A DNA stretch of 32,603 nucleotides from Paramacrobiotus richtersi (GCA_034698045.1 JAQGAU010000264.1:1-32603); one strand, 5' to 3'; numbered from the stretch's first letter, positions 10,886-21,561 are shown. Notes: a model not told the origin generated them from the letters alone. Made by a program: numbers and translations.

Positions 10886-11509
10886 AACATTAATATTGAC
10901 GAAAGGTCCATATGTGGCAGATCTGACACGTGTCACTACAGTGATCCTGCAGCTCTCAAAATTACAGGAAAAAAAAGCCTTTTTAAAAAGTAATAAGTTT
11001 TCTGTCGGGCAACCCATCACCTAAAGTTAAAGTCTTGCCACTTCTCGCATAGGGCGCTCGAGGGTTAAAACATCCAAAAGCGATTTTTCTGAAAACTTGG
11101 CTACAGCATTACAGAGAAGTCGCGTCGACCGTCGGCAGTAGCAAAAAAGCCGAGTTTCGTTTGTTTGTTCCGTGGATAGATATTCCTGCACACGGTGTAC
11201 TGCACGCTTTTCACCAAATGGCAAGAATTTCTCGGGGCGATAGGCGACGAGAAGCAAGATTGTGTCAACCAAAGCAGACCGCACCCAAAGCCGCCCTTTC
11301 CCATCTCTAACACGCCAGCGGAATTCGAACAGCGGGCACATATTTCGCGGTTTCCTGCATATATAAGCTGACTAATACCACATGCGCATCACACATCAAC
11401 ACCTCAACCGAGGGCAACACGAGCAGTAATCCTTGGTCGCCGACACAAGCTCAAGCGTACACGTCAGTTGCAGTATTGATGCTTGAACGTCTAAAAGCTG
11501 GAACTCGAA
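10886..11509. other. Region 3' of the SND1-like gene
   Basis: It contains a minus-strand open frame (11027-11341) with no recognised motif, and a TATA-box-like GCATATATAAGC at 11357-11368 on the plus strand. No plus-strand coding exon follows that box convincingly. The minus-strand frame could be 3' UTR or a further exon if the SND1-like gene continues past 11537. Confidence 0.35.
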
Positions 11510-14500
11510 CTACAAATCAACTAAAACAGGCGTTACCGGCGCTTGCGGATTGCTTGACTGGGTGATTTTGTAATCGCGGCGAGTGGAATCATCCTTTGGT
11601 TTCCACGAGTTTAATTCTCGCATCACAAAGTCGGCAAGCGATCCCGAATCTCCCTGTAAAACAACAACTGCTCATTGCTCGAAACCAACTAAAAAGTACA
11701 GGAAACGGCGCAAAAAGCACTTACTCGAGAACGTTTTAGAGCTGGGCAGTTAATGGTACCAGAAAACAGATGTTTGGTCTCCGACACCAGTCCTTCAATA
11801 GTTACTGTGACCTCCCTCTGAAGCAGATGCTGCATACAGAATGACTTCGCCCGCTCAAAGTCCGCTTCCTTCTCGCCATTCGGCAGAACGCGCGGACCCT
11901 GTTACTACATCATACGCTAGAAGCAGTCTTTATGGCTAAAAGTTGCTAAAAAACAGAAGTCTGCTTATGATATGCTACCGAAAGTTTCAAAATACTCGAA
12001 CATTAAAAAAAACACCAATGACCGTTGGCATATGTTCTGGATCAAGTCGGCATTGCACTCAGCACGAAAGGTGCATTTTTGTTAGCAACGGCTGGATTTA
12101 TGCGTTCCCTGGTAAATGCAGTTAATCTAGTTTGGCCAGTATGGTTGCGATTTGTTCTGCCAACAGCCAGCAATTCAACAAGCGAGGCACTTAGCGGGTT
12201 TGAGATTTTTACTGCAAGGGTAGACTGGATAATCGTTCAGAAAGTTTTTTCTTCGTGTTTTGGGCTAACTAGACAACGTGTCCCACCAGTCCTGTCTAGC
12301 AATACCGCTGACATAAGAAACTGCGACTGTGCTCCATGCCAACCTACTGATCTTTCCTCGAACGGGAACCGATGTCATGCCACCCGGTCAGTCCCCTGCT
12401 ATCGGACCACAGGCTGCCGCCCTCGAATACTTGCTTCTTCGAAGACTTTGGGAACAGCATGGCTCTGCGCGGCATTCCGGCTTCGCTTACCTTTAAGGCC
12501 ACAGGCCGGGATGTAGGCAGCAGTATTGGTAGGTTCCGAATTTCGACTGTTTTTTTCGGCTCCCGCACTTATCGCTTATTACTTACCGCTGGTTATGTGG
12601 ATTTGGTACAGAAATGGTTGCTCTATTGTATTACCAGTATCTCCCCTTCCCATTTCACCCAACGGCTGCAAAAATAGGTGCATGGTATCGCCCTGTGGAA
12701 GAAGTCTTGCCTTTACTGTGCTCGTTAAACTTAATAAAACTTGGCTTGCATAGTTAGAATGGGCAGAATAATTGGAAAAGTATCCAACAAAATAAGCCGT
12801 GGAGTCCGTTAGCTTTGCTCTGTTAGCACCGCCAACGCAGTCATGCGCTTCGCTGACTAACAGACCGCACAGCAGGCCCATACGACCAATTATTTCGAGT
12901 TGACTGGAAGTACCGAGTACCACACTACAAGTACCGAGTCAGCGAGCAAAGCGTTGACCTAAGCGCCCGAATCTGGCCCATGATTGACTATTGCGATTGT
13001 TTCCGGCTGCAGTGTGGAACTGCTGCAATCGATCAGCGGTTTATCCCAAACAGAATGGAGGCGCTGGTATGACACAAGATGTTTAATCTTCCACAACGAC
13101 ATCAGTCAGTGCTCCCTGCCAGCCGGCAAAATTCGTCACGGTGAAAAGTAGGTAACATGTCGATGCCGAAATGGCTGAAAATGCTATCGAGTCCTTACAT
13201 CAGATGCCAAACCTACCAAATCTGACGGGCATTGTGTGCTGCTCCCGTTGTGTCCTTGTGGGTTGACTTGTGTATTGACGCCGTACTCTCACAGGCACAG
13301 CGTACCAAGTAATCACAACGGACCAAACCGCGAAGAAGGGAGCAGCGCAGATGGGAGTGGAATCACAGATTTTTCAACTGTTGCTGAGGTCAGTGGCTAC
13401 TAGTTAAGTTAGCCCAAGTGGAATCCCTAAATACCCACTGGATGTCTGGCAGGAAATGCTGACTCCTTATGACATTGGGGGAATAAAGCATGCTTTAGTC
13501 CCTGTTAATTGTGGGAGAATGACCCGCCCACTCCTGCTAATTGCAGTCCGAATGGCGGCATTGGCCAGGCAGTCTGTCTTGTTGGTCAGGAGCATCTACC
13601 GCTCAGAATCATAGGTTCTGAGATTCTGAGAATGCAAGATTCATTCTCCTTCCGTGTAGCCAGCAGTTTGTTCGCTTGCTATATCGATATTTTTCCCTCC
13701 CACCCAGCCCGTTTATATATCATTTTGTTTGTCGATAGTTTTTGCTTCTGTTTTGTGCTGTTGTTTAGAATTGGTTTGGTTATTCCGCTCGAGCTTGCTA
13801 CGCATTTCTAATAAAGTTCTTGAACGGGGGGACTGAAGGGCGTTCGCCCAGAGGTCACCTCTTTGCCGCCACTTTGGTTCGTTTCGCACTTCGTAGTCGA
13901 TCAGATATAGCGAACCACAATTAACTATTATATTGTTTGATGACTTCTGTAACCGCATCAGCCTGCAACAATTTTTTATTGAGAAGAGCTGCCACTTGCT
14001 GCAGACTTTCCTGTAGAAACTTAAAAAGCTGGTGTAGAAAACGAAATAATCTAGTGGGACTGTCAAAGGGTCAACCCATTTCACGCCGTTGGTCTTCAAA
14101 TAAGGGTCGGTTTAGCAAAGCTAAATGCGAGGGGTTGCCTTGCGGAACAGACCATGATGACGGCATTGCACAAACGCTTCTTTGCAGCTGCCAGTAAGGC
14201 CTGACAGAGAGATCTTGCATTGATGCACCGCCGGAATCTGCATTCGGCAGACAAGAGCTGCGATTCAATGGCGGCCTTCTATCGATCGGTTGCGTTAATG
14301 TTGACACCTGTAAATCCGACTGACACCATTGGTCAAAACCGGCGTTAAATGTCGGCCTTCGCATACACCTGATCCTAAATGCGCTGCTCTGCAAACTGGT
14401 GTTTCTTCCCAACTCAACCGTCCACCCTCACGCCCGCCCAGCGAACCTCTGGTTCACCTTGCCGCTAACTGCGTTTTCAGATCTTTTGCTCTTTAGCTCT

Positions 14501-17500
14501 GAGCCGCTTTTTCTTGCAATTAGCAACAATGTTAAATCGCCTGTGAATTTTGTTCAGTTATGGTACTCCACTCGAATCACACGACATCGATCGGTCGCAG
14601 CGTTTAAGAACTATTAAACGCTGTCGTCAGTCAGTTTGGTTACGAAGGCAGTCGATCGCATAGAACAGTATCCTCGGACACGACTATGGTATATGAACGG
14701 AAATACAAAATAGCTATCACAGAACTGGCTTACTTTGATTCCCTTCACAGAAAAACACGTAAACGTCATTTCGGGATTCAGCAGAATTCGGTAGGTGCTC
14801 GCGTCCTCCACTGCCAGAATGATACCTACAAATTACCGACTGGTGAGTACACAGACGGCGTGCACAATAAGAACATACCTTCAATCGGTACACCCCTGTG
14901 GGTTTCGTAGAACAGCTTGAAATTACTAAAAGACCACGCTATGCTCGCTTTGGGGGAGCCGGTGGGATTCCACTGACCAACTTCAGTCACTTTGGCTGTC
15001 TTCGCCGCCTTTTCCAGACTGCTTGTGTAAGAAGACCTAGAGACAACACCTATAGTATGCCACGTTCTGCCAAACCAAAAGGAAAGACTTCTTACCGAAC
15101 CCAGTCCAGGCTGTTTTGCTTGAGCTTCAGAAGCCCATTTTCCACCATAAGCAGGTTAACATTGTCAGTTCCACCCACATAGACGGTGCCGCACTCCTCT
15201 CCGGCTCTTCCTGATAACTGTTTGTCAATTTCATATGTAATCTTTTTACCGAGACAAATCTTGCGTAGGAAGTTCCACGCTTCGAACGCAAACGACTGCA
15301 AATATAAGATTTCAATTATTGAATGAATGACTGTCCGCAGCATCTGCATTCAAAGTCTGTTTAGGATTTATTATCTTGGCGGTTACAGTTTTCTGATTTC
15401 TTCGGCGTCCAGGCAGACAGAGGCTATCGAGCATCCGAGAGTAACCAAAACGAAGCACCAAAATCAAACCATAGTGGGTATACGCCATGCTCCACTGAGC
15501 ATTACAAAGTAAACGTCTTGTACGTAAGCAACAATGTGCAATCGTAGTCGCTAAATCCAGTATCAAAATAGCGCAGCATGTGTCATCTTGAAAACCACAG
15601 TATAGCCTTATGCCCACCACACCAAACTACGGCTCGTCTTTTCGCTGCTCGGTCTGGCCAACTACTTCACCTCCCCGCTCGTAGTCGTAACCATTGGCCT
15701 GAACCGCAACCGGCATGGTAATTATCCCATGTCAGCTGTACACCTTTCATGCGACACCCATTTCAACTGCGAGCTTAGACGTCTACTGTTCATTTCGGGA
15801 TTCTCCAGGCGGGCGTAGTGTGCGCACTTGCGTAGTCTGAGTGTTTTGCGCATTATCCACCTGCTGTGACTAGGGGAGCTATTGCGCCGCTACAATGTCA
15901 TCCGTACCAACTTCCACATGCAGCTGGCGCGGCTGACCACCTGCGCCATCAGCCCAAAGCCGGGGAAGGAAGTGCGCCGACGAAAGTCTAGATGTCACTC
16001 ACAGGATGATACCGTTTCCGGTAAATGTGCTGATAGATATTTATGTCATAGTGTGTTTAGCGGGGTTCGGGATCGCTGCTCCCGCACGGGATGGGTGTTG
16101 TTATTCGTGACTGCACTAGGTTTCACTGCTTTCTCTGTACAGGGGTTTATAACCCCTGTCACTCTGAAAATGATGCGCATTCACCGTGGTATCTAGTGTA
16201 TTGTGCATGTGCATTTGTGGTGTTTATGACGGATCGGCGGTTGTTTTTCTGCTGTTTTAACTGGTATCGTACATTCGAATGCACAGTGCTCTTGGGATTA
16301 GTTGCAGATTACTGTGTGGTCATCATTTTATGTTCAAACACCAACGCCAAGGTGTTTGAACGCCGAGGTTAACCCCACCGACAAGAAGCAGTTTGGTCGG
16401 ATATAGCGGGCGGAGCCGTGAAGGGCTCGTGTATAGTGGTTGATGGATGATTTCATGAGCGTACGACGGTGCGGTAAAGACTAGGTGACAGTGGTTGTGT
16501 ATGTGACAGTATGTCGACTGTTCAATAGGGACGAACCGGACAAAGGAATGCTGATACTCTTGGATATCAGTAGTCGCCAATAGAGTACATCATGGTTAGT
16601 CCGCTGAACAACAGCGCGCTGGGTGCCGCGCAGGTCAGGCCAGTCAGTCGATCGACCAATCGGCTGCAGCGGAGACAATAATTATGTCTTTTCATATCAG
16701 ATTACAGAATACTTGTGTTGTAATCTCGGGACTGCTCTCACCCCATGATGCTCCCTTTCCACTTGTAGCTAGTCTATTAGCCAGACCAAACTGCGTGGGG
16801 GAGTTATACTTCTACAGGTATTATCGCGGCCCGTGGTGGACTCTTTCGTGCACGCGCAGATCATTCCTTAAACGCGAGCGCAACTGTATACAGGTCATCG
16901 TCCGTACCAACCAGCACGAAAAGCGTGGGTAGATCGGTTCTTCATAAGAAAAGCTACCACGAGGCTCCGCTTGACTGCAAAAACACAGTGGAGCAGGCAA
17001 TGTGGAAGAGTACTGCACAAAATCCTCTCATGATCTCCGTACCCCCTTGACAAGGTGTCCCTGCGACAGCGACAGCGACAGCTCCACTCATAAAAGGTAC
17101 GCTGACCCACTCAGCATAATAAGTCGTGATCTAGTTTCTAGCCAATAGCACGCAAAGTTTCAGGTCAAAGGGAAAGGTGACAAACGACCCGTTCCGTGCA
17201 GTTACACGGATGTTTTTCATCTGGATATGCATTCGGAACCTGAACCAATTTCAGACGAGCGGAACGGCAGCGCCTCGACTTAAGTTGGCAAGGCGAATGA
17301 TAAGTTAACTGTCCTAGCAGCCCCTGGTCCCCTTGTCAACTTGAAAATAGTGTCAAGGTACGGAGCATGCACAATAATTGCTAAACACCAGAAGCTCCAG
17401 GGACCGTTCTCTTTTTCGTTCTCTGAAGAGGCCACCCCTGATGAATGCACATTTGTTGCAGGTTATGAACCACATTCTAATGACCCACACGGCCGATGCA

Positions 17501-18121
17501 GATCAGGAACATTCTGCTGCCACGCGCGAGAGCAACCTTCCTCCCCTCCCACCCCGCCCCCAGCAGCCCAGGGAGATTCAGGTTGCTGTTCAGAACGACT
17601 CACAGTTCGCGAGAAGCTTATCTATTGACGAACCTATGCTACCGTGCGTCCCGCCCGCCGTTGCCCTTATTCATTCTGTGCTGTCCGCTCCTGCTAACCG
17701 ACTCGATTTCGAGTCAGTGTGCTGGGAAACCCGATCATGCTTGCGACACCCAGAAGCCCGATTGGGCGATAATTTTCTACCGGAGATATTTTGCGCAGGT
17801 TTAAGAGCGTCTGACAGTGACGGACAAGGAACTGCCGTGGTGACTGCCAGCATGCACCAGACCATTGAGTTCGACTTGTACTGTTAAAACTCACCTCACT
17901 CTTTGCCGGAGAGTTTCTAACATGAGCACTTGGATGGCGGCACAGGCGGGGCGCTTCCACCTTAGCCAAGGTGAAAACTGACTGTCCTTTCGGCGTCTCG
18001 ATTAAGAGGCGATCCCCTGAGATTATCTGCAGAAAAAATTAAACCTTTGAGATTTCCCGCCGGGATGCAGTTCTAGGGCTGCGTGATAAATAACCTGTTT
18101 CACAGTTGCAGTGTTCTCCAT
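11510..18121 (-). CDS. SND1-like (Tudor-SN) protein, two SNase-like domains
   Basis: Tudor-SN proteins are RISC-associated RNA-binding nucleases and co-activators, normally with four N-terminal SNase-like (SN) domains plus a Tudor domain. Exons on the minus strand: 18095-18121, 17895-18026, 15096-15295, 14879-15021, 14734-14810, 11725-11898, 11510-11653. They total 897 nt, and every phase closes. The start is CACCATGG at 18121. SN1 shows KQIISGDRLLIETPKG (residues 8-23), FEAWNFLRK (57-65), YVGGTDNVNLLMVENGL and the linker to PIE (165-167). SN2 shows FSVKGIKGPR (187-196), DFERAKSFCMQHLLQREV (206-223) and SGTI. These follow SND1 domain by domain. The weak GTTATT donor of intron 1 is a soft point. 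The stop TAG (11512-11510) follows a possible GTAACG donor in exon 7. If that donor is used, the protein is longer. As read (298 aa) it lacks SN3, SN4 and Tudor. Introns 2 (2.6 kb) and 5 (2.8 kb) contain other gene fragments. Confidence 0.85.
12237..12924 (-). CDS. Three-exon 3' gene end nested in an SND1-like intron
   Basis: Minus-strand exons 12587-12924, 12491-12546 and 12237-12320 have clean borders: TTGTAG acceptor and GTAAGT donor; AAACAG and GTAAGC; GTCGCAG. Phases agree (2, 1, 0) and the third exon ends in TGA at 12239-12237. The joined product of about 159 residues includes LEIIGRMGLLCGLLVSEAHD, LTDSTAYFVGYFSNYSAH, LPQGDTMHLFLQPLG, EIRNLPILLPTSRPVALK and LLDRTGGTRCLVSPKHEEK. I do not recognise it. 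The first exon begins inside a codon, so at least one upstream exon is missing from the model, probably between 12930 and 14733. It lies in the same orientation as the host gene, inside its 2.8-kb intron 5. An in-frame ATG in the first exon (MGLLCGLLVS) could be an alternative start. Confidence 0.55.
13509..13920. mobile_element. 412-bp TTAA-flanked element (solo-LTR- or MITE-like)
   Basis: The segment begins TTGTGG and ends CCACAA, which are exact inverted hexamers, and it is flanked on both sides by TTAA (13505-13508 and 13921-13924). Inside are a TTTATATATC box near 13710 and CTAATAAAG near 13809. TTAA duplication is typical of piggyBac-type transposons. TG...CA ends with internal TATA and AATAAA signals are typical of solo LTRs. 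The two readings differ by one base at each boundary and I cannot decide between them. It sits in an intron of the SND1-like gene. Confidence 0.45.
13921..14412 (-). pseudogene. Interrupted ORF with helical C-terminus
   Basis: One minus-strand frame is open from 14412 to about 14073, has a single TGA (MG*PFDSPT), then stays open to a TAA overlapping the TTAA at 13921. The last 48 codons encode an amphipathic helix (for example LFKFLQESLQQVAALLNKKL). This is protein-like, and no family is recognised. Its abutment on the TTAA-flanked element suggests that the element inserted at the stop codon or that both derive from one retroelement. It could also be a chance open frame. Confidence 0.3.
15606..16020 (+). 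CDS. Membrane-protein gene fragment, antisense in SND1-like intron
   Basis: Exon 15606-15717 (TATAG acceptor, GTAATT donor) and exon 15874-16020 (GACTAG acceptor, GTAAAT donor) join in phase 1 across a 156-nt intron that removes two in-frame stops (TAG 15816, TGA 15867). The product has a hydrophobic helix (LRLVFSLLGLANYFTSPLVV), NRNRHG at the junction, then ELLRRYNVIRT, QLARLTTCAIS and a basic stretch (KEVRRRKSRC). YFT-P with L-R and LL..YNVIRT....QLARL resemble segments S3 and S4-S5 of Slo/BK calcium-activated potassium channels. The spliced form lacks the arginine-rich S4 between them, so this is either a degraded channel fragment or another multi-pass protein. No pore motif (TVGYGD) was found downstream. 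Confidence 0.4.
16139..16159. other. Hairpin, 9-bp stem
   Basis: ACAGGGGTT, loop TAT, AACCCCTGT form a perfect 9-bp stem. It lies in intron 2 of the SND1-like gene. No function is assigned. Confidence 0.55.
16332..16361. other. Hairpin, 11-bp stem
   Basis: GTTCAAACACC, an 8-base loop (AACGCCAA) and GGTGTTTGAAC form a perfect 11-bp stem about 170 bp from the previous hairpin. No run of T follows. It may be a transposon relic or a structured intronic RNA. Confidence 0.6.
17462..17887 (+). CDS. Possible terminal exon, proline-rich tail
   Basis: After a TTTGTTGCAG acceptor at 17461 a plus-strand frame of 142 codons runs to TAA/TGT-adjacent stop TAA at 17885-17887. It contains SNLPPLPPRPQQPREIQ, QFARSLSIDEPMLP and ends FDLYC. 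Composition suits a cytoplasmic tail. It stops 8 bp before the 3' edge of SND1-like exon 2 on the other strand. It may be the last exon of the plus-strand gene at 15606, but no connecting exons were identified. Two other frames are also open for about 100 codons here, which weakens the call. Confidence 0.3.
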   Translation, partial: VMNHILMTHTADADQEHSAATRESNLPPLPPRPQQPREIQVAVQNDSQFARSLSIDEPMLPCVPPAVALIHSVLSAPANRLDFESVCWETRSCLRHPEARLGDNFLPEIFCAGLRASDSDGQGTAVVTASMHQTIEFDLYC

Positions 18122-19323
18122 GGTGAGAACCGTAATTTGTTCAGCTCAAGCGATAAAAACCAACAAGGAAGAATCAAAAAGATCTGTCAATAATATATAC
18201 GGGGACTTTCTGCAGACAGGCTGAAACAGCAGCATGCAAATCATTGAAATCAGCGTAATAATTATGTTAAACTCGGATGACAGTAACCGCTCCCTTGGAT
18301 GGTGGCAGCTGGTAGTGACTTCTGTTCCACGTGCACCGCAAAAGCTTAATTATGCACCATCTTATTGCTGAACGAATTGTTTTCCCTAAAATATAACACA
18401 ATTTAGCAAATGAGTAATACTCTTTGCACACACCATCAGATTAAAGTTTTGTAGGAGTAAACGTGTTTTGGAAGTACGTGTTTTGACTGCGAGGGCACCA
18501 GTCCGTGACTCACTCTATGGGTGCGGGATTATGAGCCTGAGTCAGTAACGGTGCGCTTACACTTGCGATTTTTGGAGCAGATTGAATCAGTTTTTGAGTC
18601 GCATGCGACTTTTTGTAGCAGGCGACAAAACGTTTACATTTACAATTAGAAGTACCAGTTCGCACGCTGCGTATGATCACACTTGGTGCATTTTCATTGA
18701 ACCCGCTTTGCTCAGTCACATGTGCTTTATGCTCGGTCGCGAAAGCCAGTCTACGCCCGTATACTCCTACATATGTTGTGAAACATGTGTTTTCAAATTT
18801 GTGTCTAGACAAATAAGCTCCAGATTCTGCTGGCCGATATCATTAAACGAAGAGAAAAATGAGGGAACTTTATTGATACCAAACACACGGACATCAGTGT
18901 CGACGACAGCGTTTTATGGGTACTTCTTATTAGCATAGGTTTCCTATGGCAGTTGTAATACAGCCGTTGCAGTAGAAAAGCATGCAAGTTTGAAATGGCG
19001 ATAAAACGCTTTAATCTGTATTACACGCTGAGCATTTATAGTCAAAAACTCAAGGGTTTTTTGCTCTTTTACTTCCGTTTGGTCGGGTCACCAAAGCTAC
19101 TCGTCGACATAATGCAATATGTTTTCGTATCCTGGCACATCAACGCATACCCACTCAATTGCGTGGTACATAGCACATTCAAAAAGGCGTGGTGCCGAAC
19201 GTCAACACCGTGTCGAAATATTACTTCTCTCGGAAATGGTAACCCATTAAGTGTCATTGATCTGGCCGGACGGAAATAAGCCGGAAAGCGTTTTTGATGT
19301 AAACTTTTGCCATAAGGGCGCCG
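18122..19323. other. Upstream region of the SND1-like gene
   Basis: This holds the 5' flank of the SND1-like gene and no recognised exon. A perfect 14-bp palindrome AGTCGCATGCGACT lies at 18597-18610, next to a near-duplicate of GCGATTTTTGGAGCAG. The plus-strand frame 18582-18938 has no recognisable motif. Confidence 0.45.
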
Positions 19324-20148
19324 TTACCGTTTCTGACGTAGCTGTCGTCTGGTGATTGGGAAGTTGCAGTGGCTGCACGCGTAAACGCGCCCGCGCTGAT
19401 ACGGACAGCGGCAACTTCCTAATTGAAGTTCGTGCGGATTGCTTACTCTGAAGCTGGATGACCTTGAAGGGGCTGCTGGCAGTCGATTTTGACGTTTATA
19501 AGTTGCTGGCTCTTGCTGCATTAAAGTTGACGTGGGTTTCTGTTGCCGGCTGTGGTGGCAGTGCGTCCGATCTTTGGATTGGCGGTGCACTCCTGGGAAA
19601 AATCTTGGGAGCGCCGGATCCCGATTCGTGGTGTATGGGACTGTTCTCGCAAAGTTCAGGAACTGAATGTCGTATTCGAAGACATGTTCTTGCTTGCAGC
19701 CGTGAGCCGGGTCTGATATGAGCCCGAACAATTCCATATATTTTATCATTGCCACGATATATTCTAGGTGGAAAAAGGTGTGATGCGCCACAAGTACCGA
19801 GTATGCGCGGGTCCAACTGCAAAAGTTCGAGATCTGCTCCTTCTTAGTGGACGACAGGAAGATGGCTATCCCGTGGTAACATCGTGGGCCATTTTTGTTC
19901 TGGTCTGGGGCCGCTTTAACAATTTTCGCACGAATATCTGCAAAGTCCACCAACTGTCTGTGATCCAGCGGCTGCTCACGTAGTTCTGGTGGCAGGTTGT
20001 GATAAACGAACTGGCGCCGGGGCACCGTGGCTGCCATGGACACTTTTAGCTCGGGGGCGTTTTCAGTAGTAAACGTAGGAGGTCTGGTGCACGGCGAGTA
20101 CTGGGCCGTTACGGGGATCTTTCGTAGGTTGGCAAGCATGCGTTGCAA
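19324..20148 (-). pseudogene. Gag-like ORF of a DIRS-type retroelement, fragment
   Basis: An uninterrupted minus-strand frame of 274 codons (first ATG at 20139) is the longest in the window. Residues 109-168 follow the pattern of the Gag-like ORF1 of DIRS/Ngaro retroelements: a Trp plus hydrophobic helix (WTRAYSVLVAHHTFFH), a Met/Tyr helix (MIKYMELFG) and an EYDIQF motif. The C-terminus (residues 244-262, LGSCRCPYQRGRVYACSHC) resembles the Cys-rich knuckle that ends those proteins. The middle is Gln/Pro/Ser-rich. No reverse transcriptase, RNase H or tyrosine recombinase follows, so this is a fragment. A host gene derived from such a Gag is the alternative, since the frame is intact. Confidence 0.5.
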
Positions 20149-20439
20149 AGAGTTGATCTGATTGCCCGTTGATGGAATTGGGAATCTGGCCGTTGTTGAT
20201 CATAGAGTTGACTAGAACGACCACTTTGAACCGTGGAAGCTTTGGGAGTGGGAGCCTTCAGAGGATCAGTTTAATTTTAGTTGCCAAATGGTCAGCCGGC
20301 TGGATCATCCCGTTTGCTGGGTTTGGGGTGTTTGCAACCGAGATTCTTCAGACGACCTTTTTGACCATAGCCGATTACAGTTGCGGAAGTACAGAAAAAC
20401 AGGTTTCTACATACACCTGCTAAATGAATACACCCGGCG

Positions 20440-21320
20440 CTGAAATACAGGGTTACAGCACCAAAATGCCAGTGCGCCACAACTGACAACCCCAAGTGCG
20501 CAAAACCAAACCGTAAGAAATAATAAAATGCAAATACCTTAGGGGTCACATACACATGCCCCAAATTGACCAAAGTGCAAATACTCAACAACTGAAAACC
20601 CCAAGAGCCAACAGCGAAGCTCTAAGAACCAACAAAATGCGAACGCCTCAAGGGGTACATTCGCACAGTTAAAGCACCAAAGTAAAAATACTCAACAATA
20701 GAAAACCCCAAGGGCCAAAGCGAAACCGTAAGTACAAACAAAGTTCAAACACCCCAAGGGTCACATACGCAAATTTAGAGCACCAAAGTGCAAATACCCA
20801 ACAACTGGAAACCTCAATTGCCACATACGAAACCGTAAGAACTAACAAAATTCAAGCACCCCAAGGGTATCATGCGAAATATTAGAGCACCAAATTGCAG
20901 ATACTAAACATCAGGAATAGACAAGGGCCAAACACGAAAGCACAAGGCACACGCCCGAAGTGCTACATGCGCACAGCTAGAGGACCAAATCAACCAAAGT
21001 GCAATATTCTACAACTGGAAACTCGAAGGAGTCGAAATGAAACCGTGCAAAGCTGCAAAACCCCAACACCTTCAAATGTATGCGCAGTTAGAGCACCAAA
21101 GTGCTAATACTTAACAACTGGCAGCCCCAAGGACAAAAAAAGAAACCGAAAAGAAGCAACAAAATGCAAGCTCCCCAAGGGCCAGCGACATACGGACTGC
21201 TGGAATACCAAAGTGCAAGCGCAGACCGTCAGAAAGTCCGAAAGAGCGAGCCGCTTTAGACAAGCAGAGAGCGACATACACACTGTTTGAGCCCCAAAGT
21301 GCTAATGCACACCGTCAGAC
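20440..21320 (+). repeat. Minisatellite-3, about 105-110-bp units
   Basis: About nine degenerate tandem units. The marker AGAGCACCAAAGTGCAAATA, followed by ACAACTGGAAACCCCAAG and ACATACGAAACCGTAAGAAC, recurs near 20460, 20570, 20675, 20785, 20890, 20995, 21097, 21210 and 21295. Unlike the first two arrays it keeps one orientation. It lies 5' of the Gag-like ORF, so it could belong to the same element, but this is not shown. Confidence 0.88.
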
Positions 21321-21334
21321 AGCTCAAAAGAGCA

Positions 21335-21390
21335 TATACTATTAATTTATATATATAATTTATATAATATATTATTATACTATTAACAGC
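21335..21390. repeat. AT-rich palindromic stretch
   Basis: ACTATTAATTTATATATATA followed by similar A/T-only sequence and a second ACTATTAACAG. It is self-complementary and adjoins the end of minisatellite-3. Confidence 0.7.
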
Positions 21391-21561
21391 TGGAGAACTG
21401 TAGTGGTTACTCAAACCACTCAGAGCTAAAACAATTCTTTAAAAAAAGGAAAAAAATCGTATTTTGGTACTCTCGGAGCTATGTGACTGAAAACATGCAT
21501 AGCTACCAACTGATCTGCTAGGCAATGTCTGCTTTGTAGCAGAAGTGTAAATGGTGCGCAT

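Noticed and set aside
11357..11368. TATA box driving a plus-strand gene
   Set aside because: The sequence is a good TATA match, but the only ATG frame downstream (11477) is 28 codons and the following DNA codes on the minus strand.
12025..12516. 163-codon plus-strand frame
   Set aside because: It overlaps the minus-strand exons at 12237-12546, which have matching splice borders and phases. The plus-strand translation has no recognisable motif.
13713..14099. 128-codon minus-strand frame
   Set aside because: It runs through the TTAA-flanked element and conflicts with the neighbouring frame that encodes a clean amphipathic helix. No motif.
18582..18938. 118-codon plus-strand frame
   Set aside because: No motif, no clear acceptor or donor, and unusual composition for a protein.
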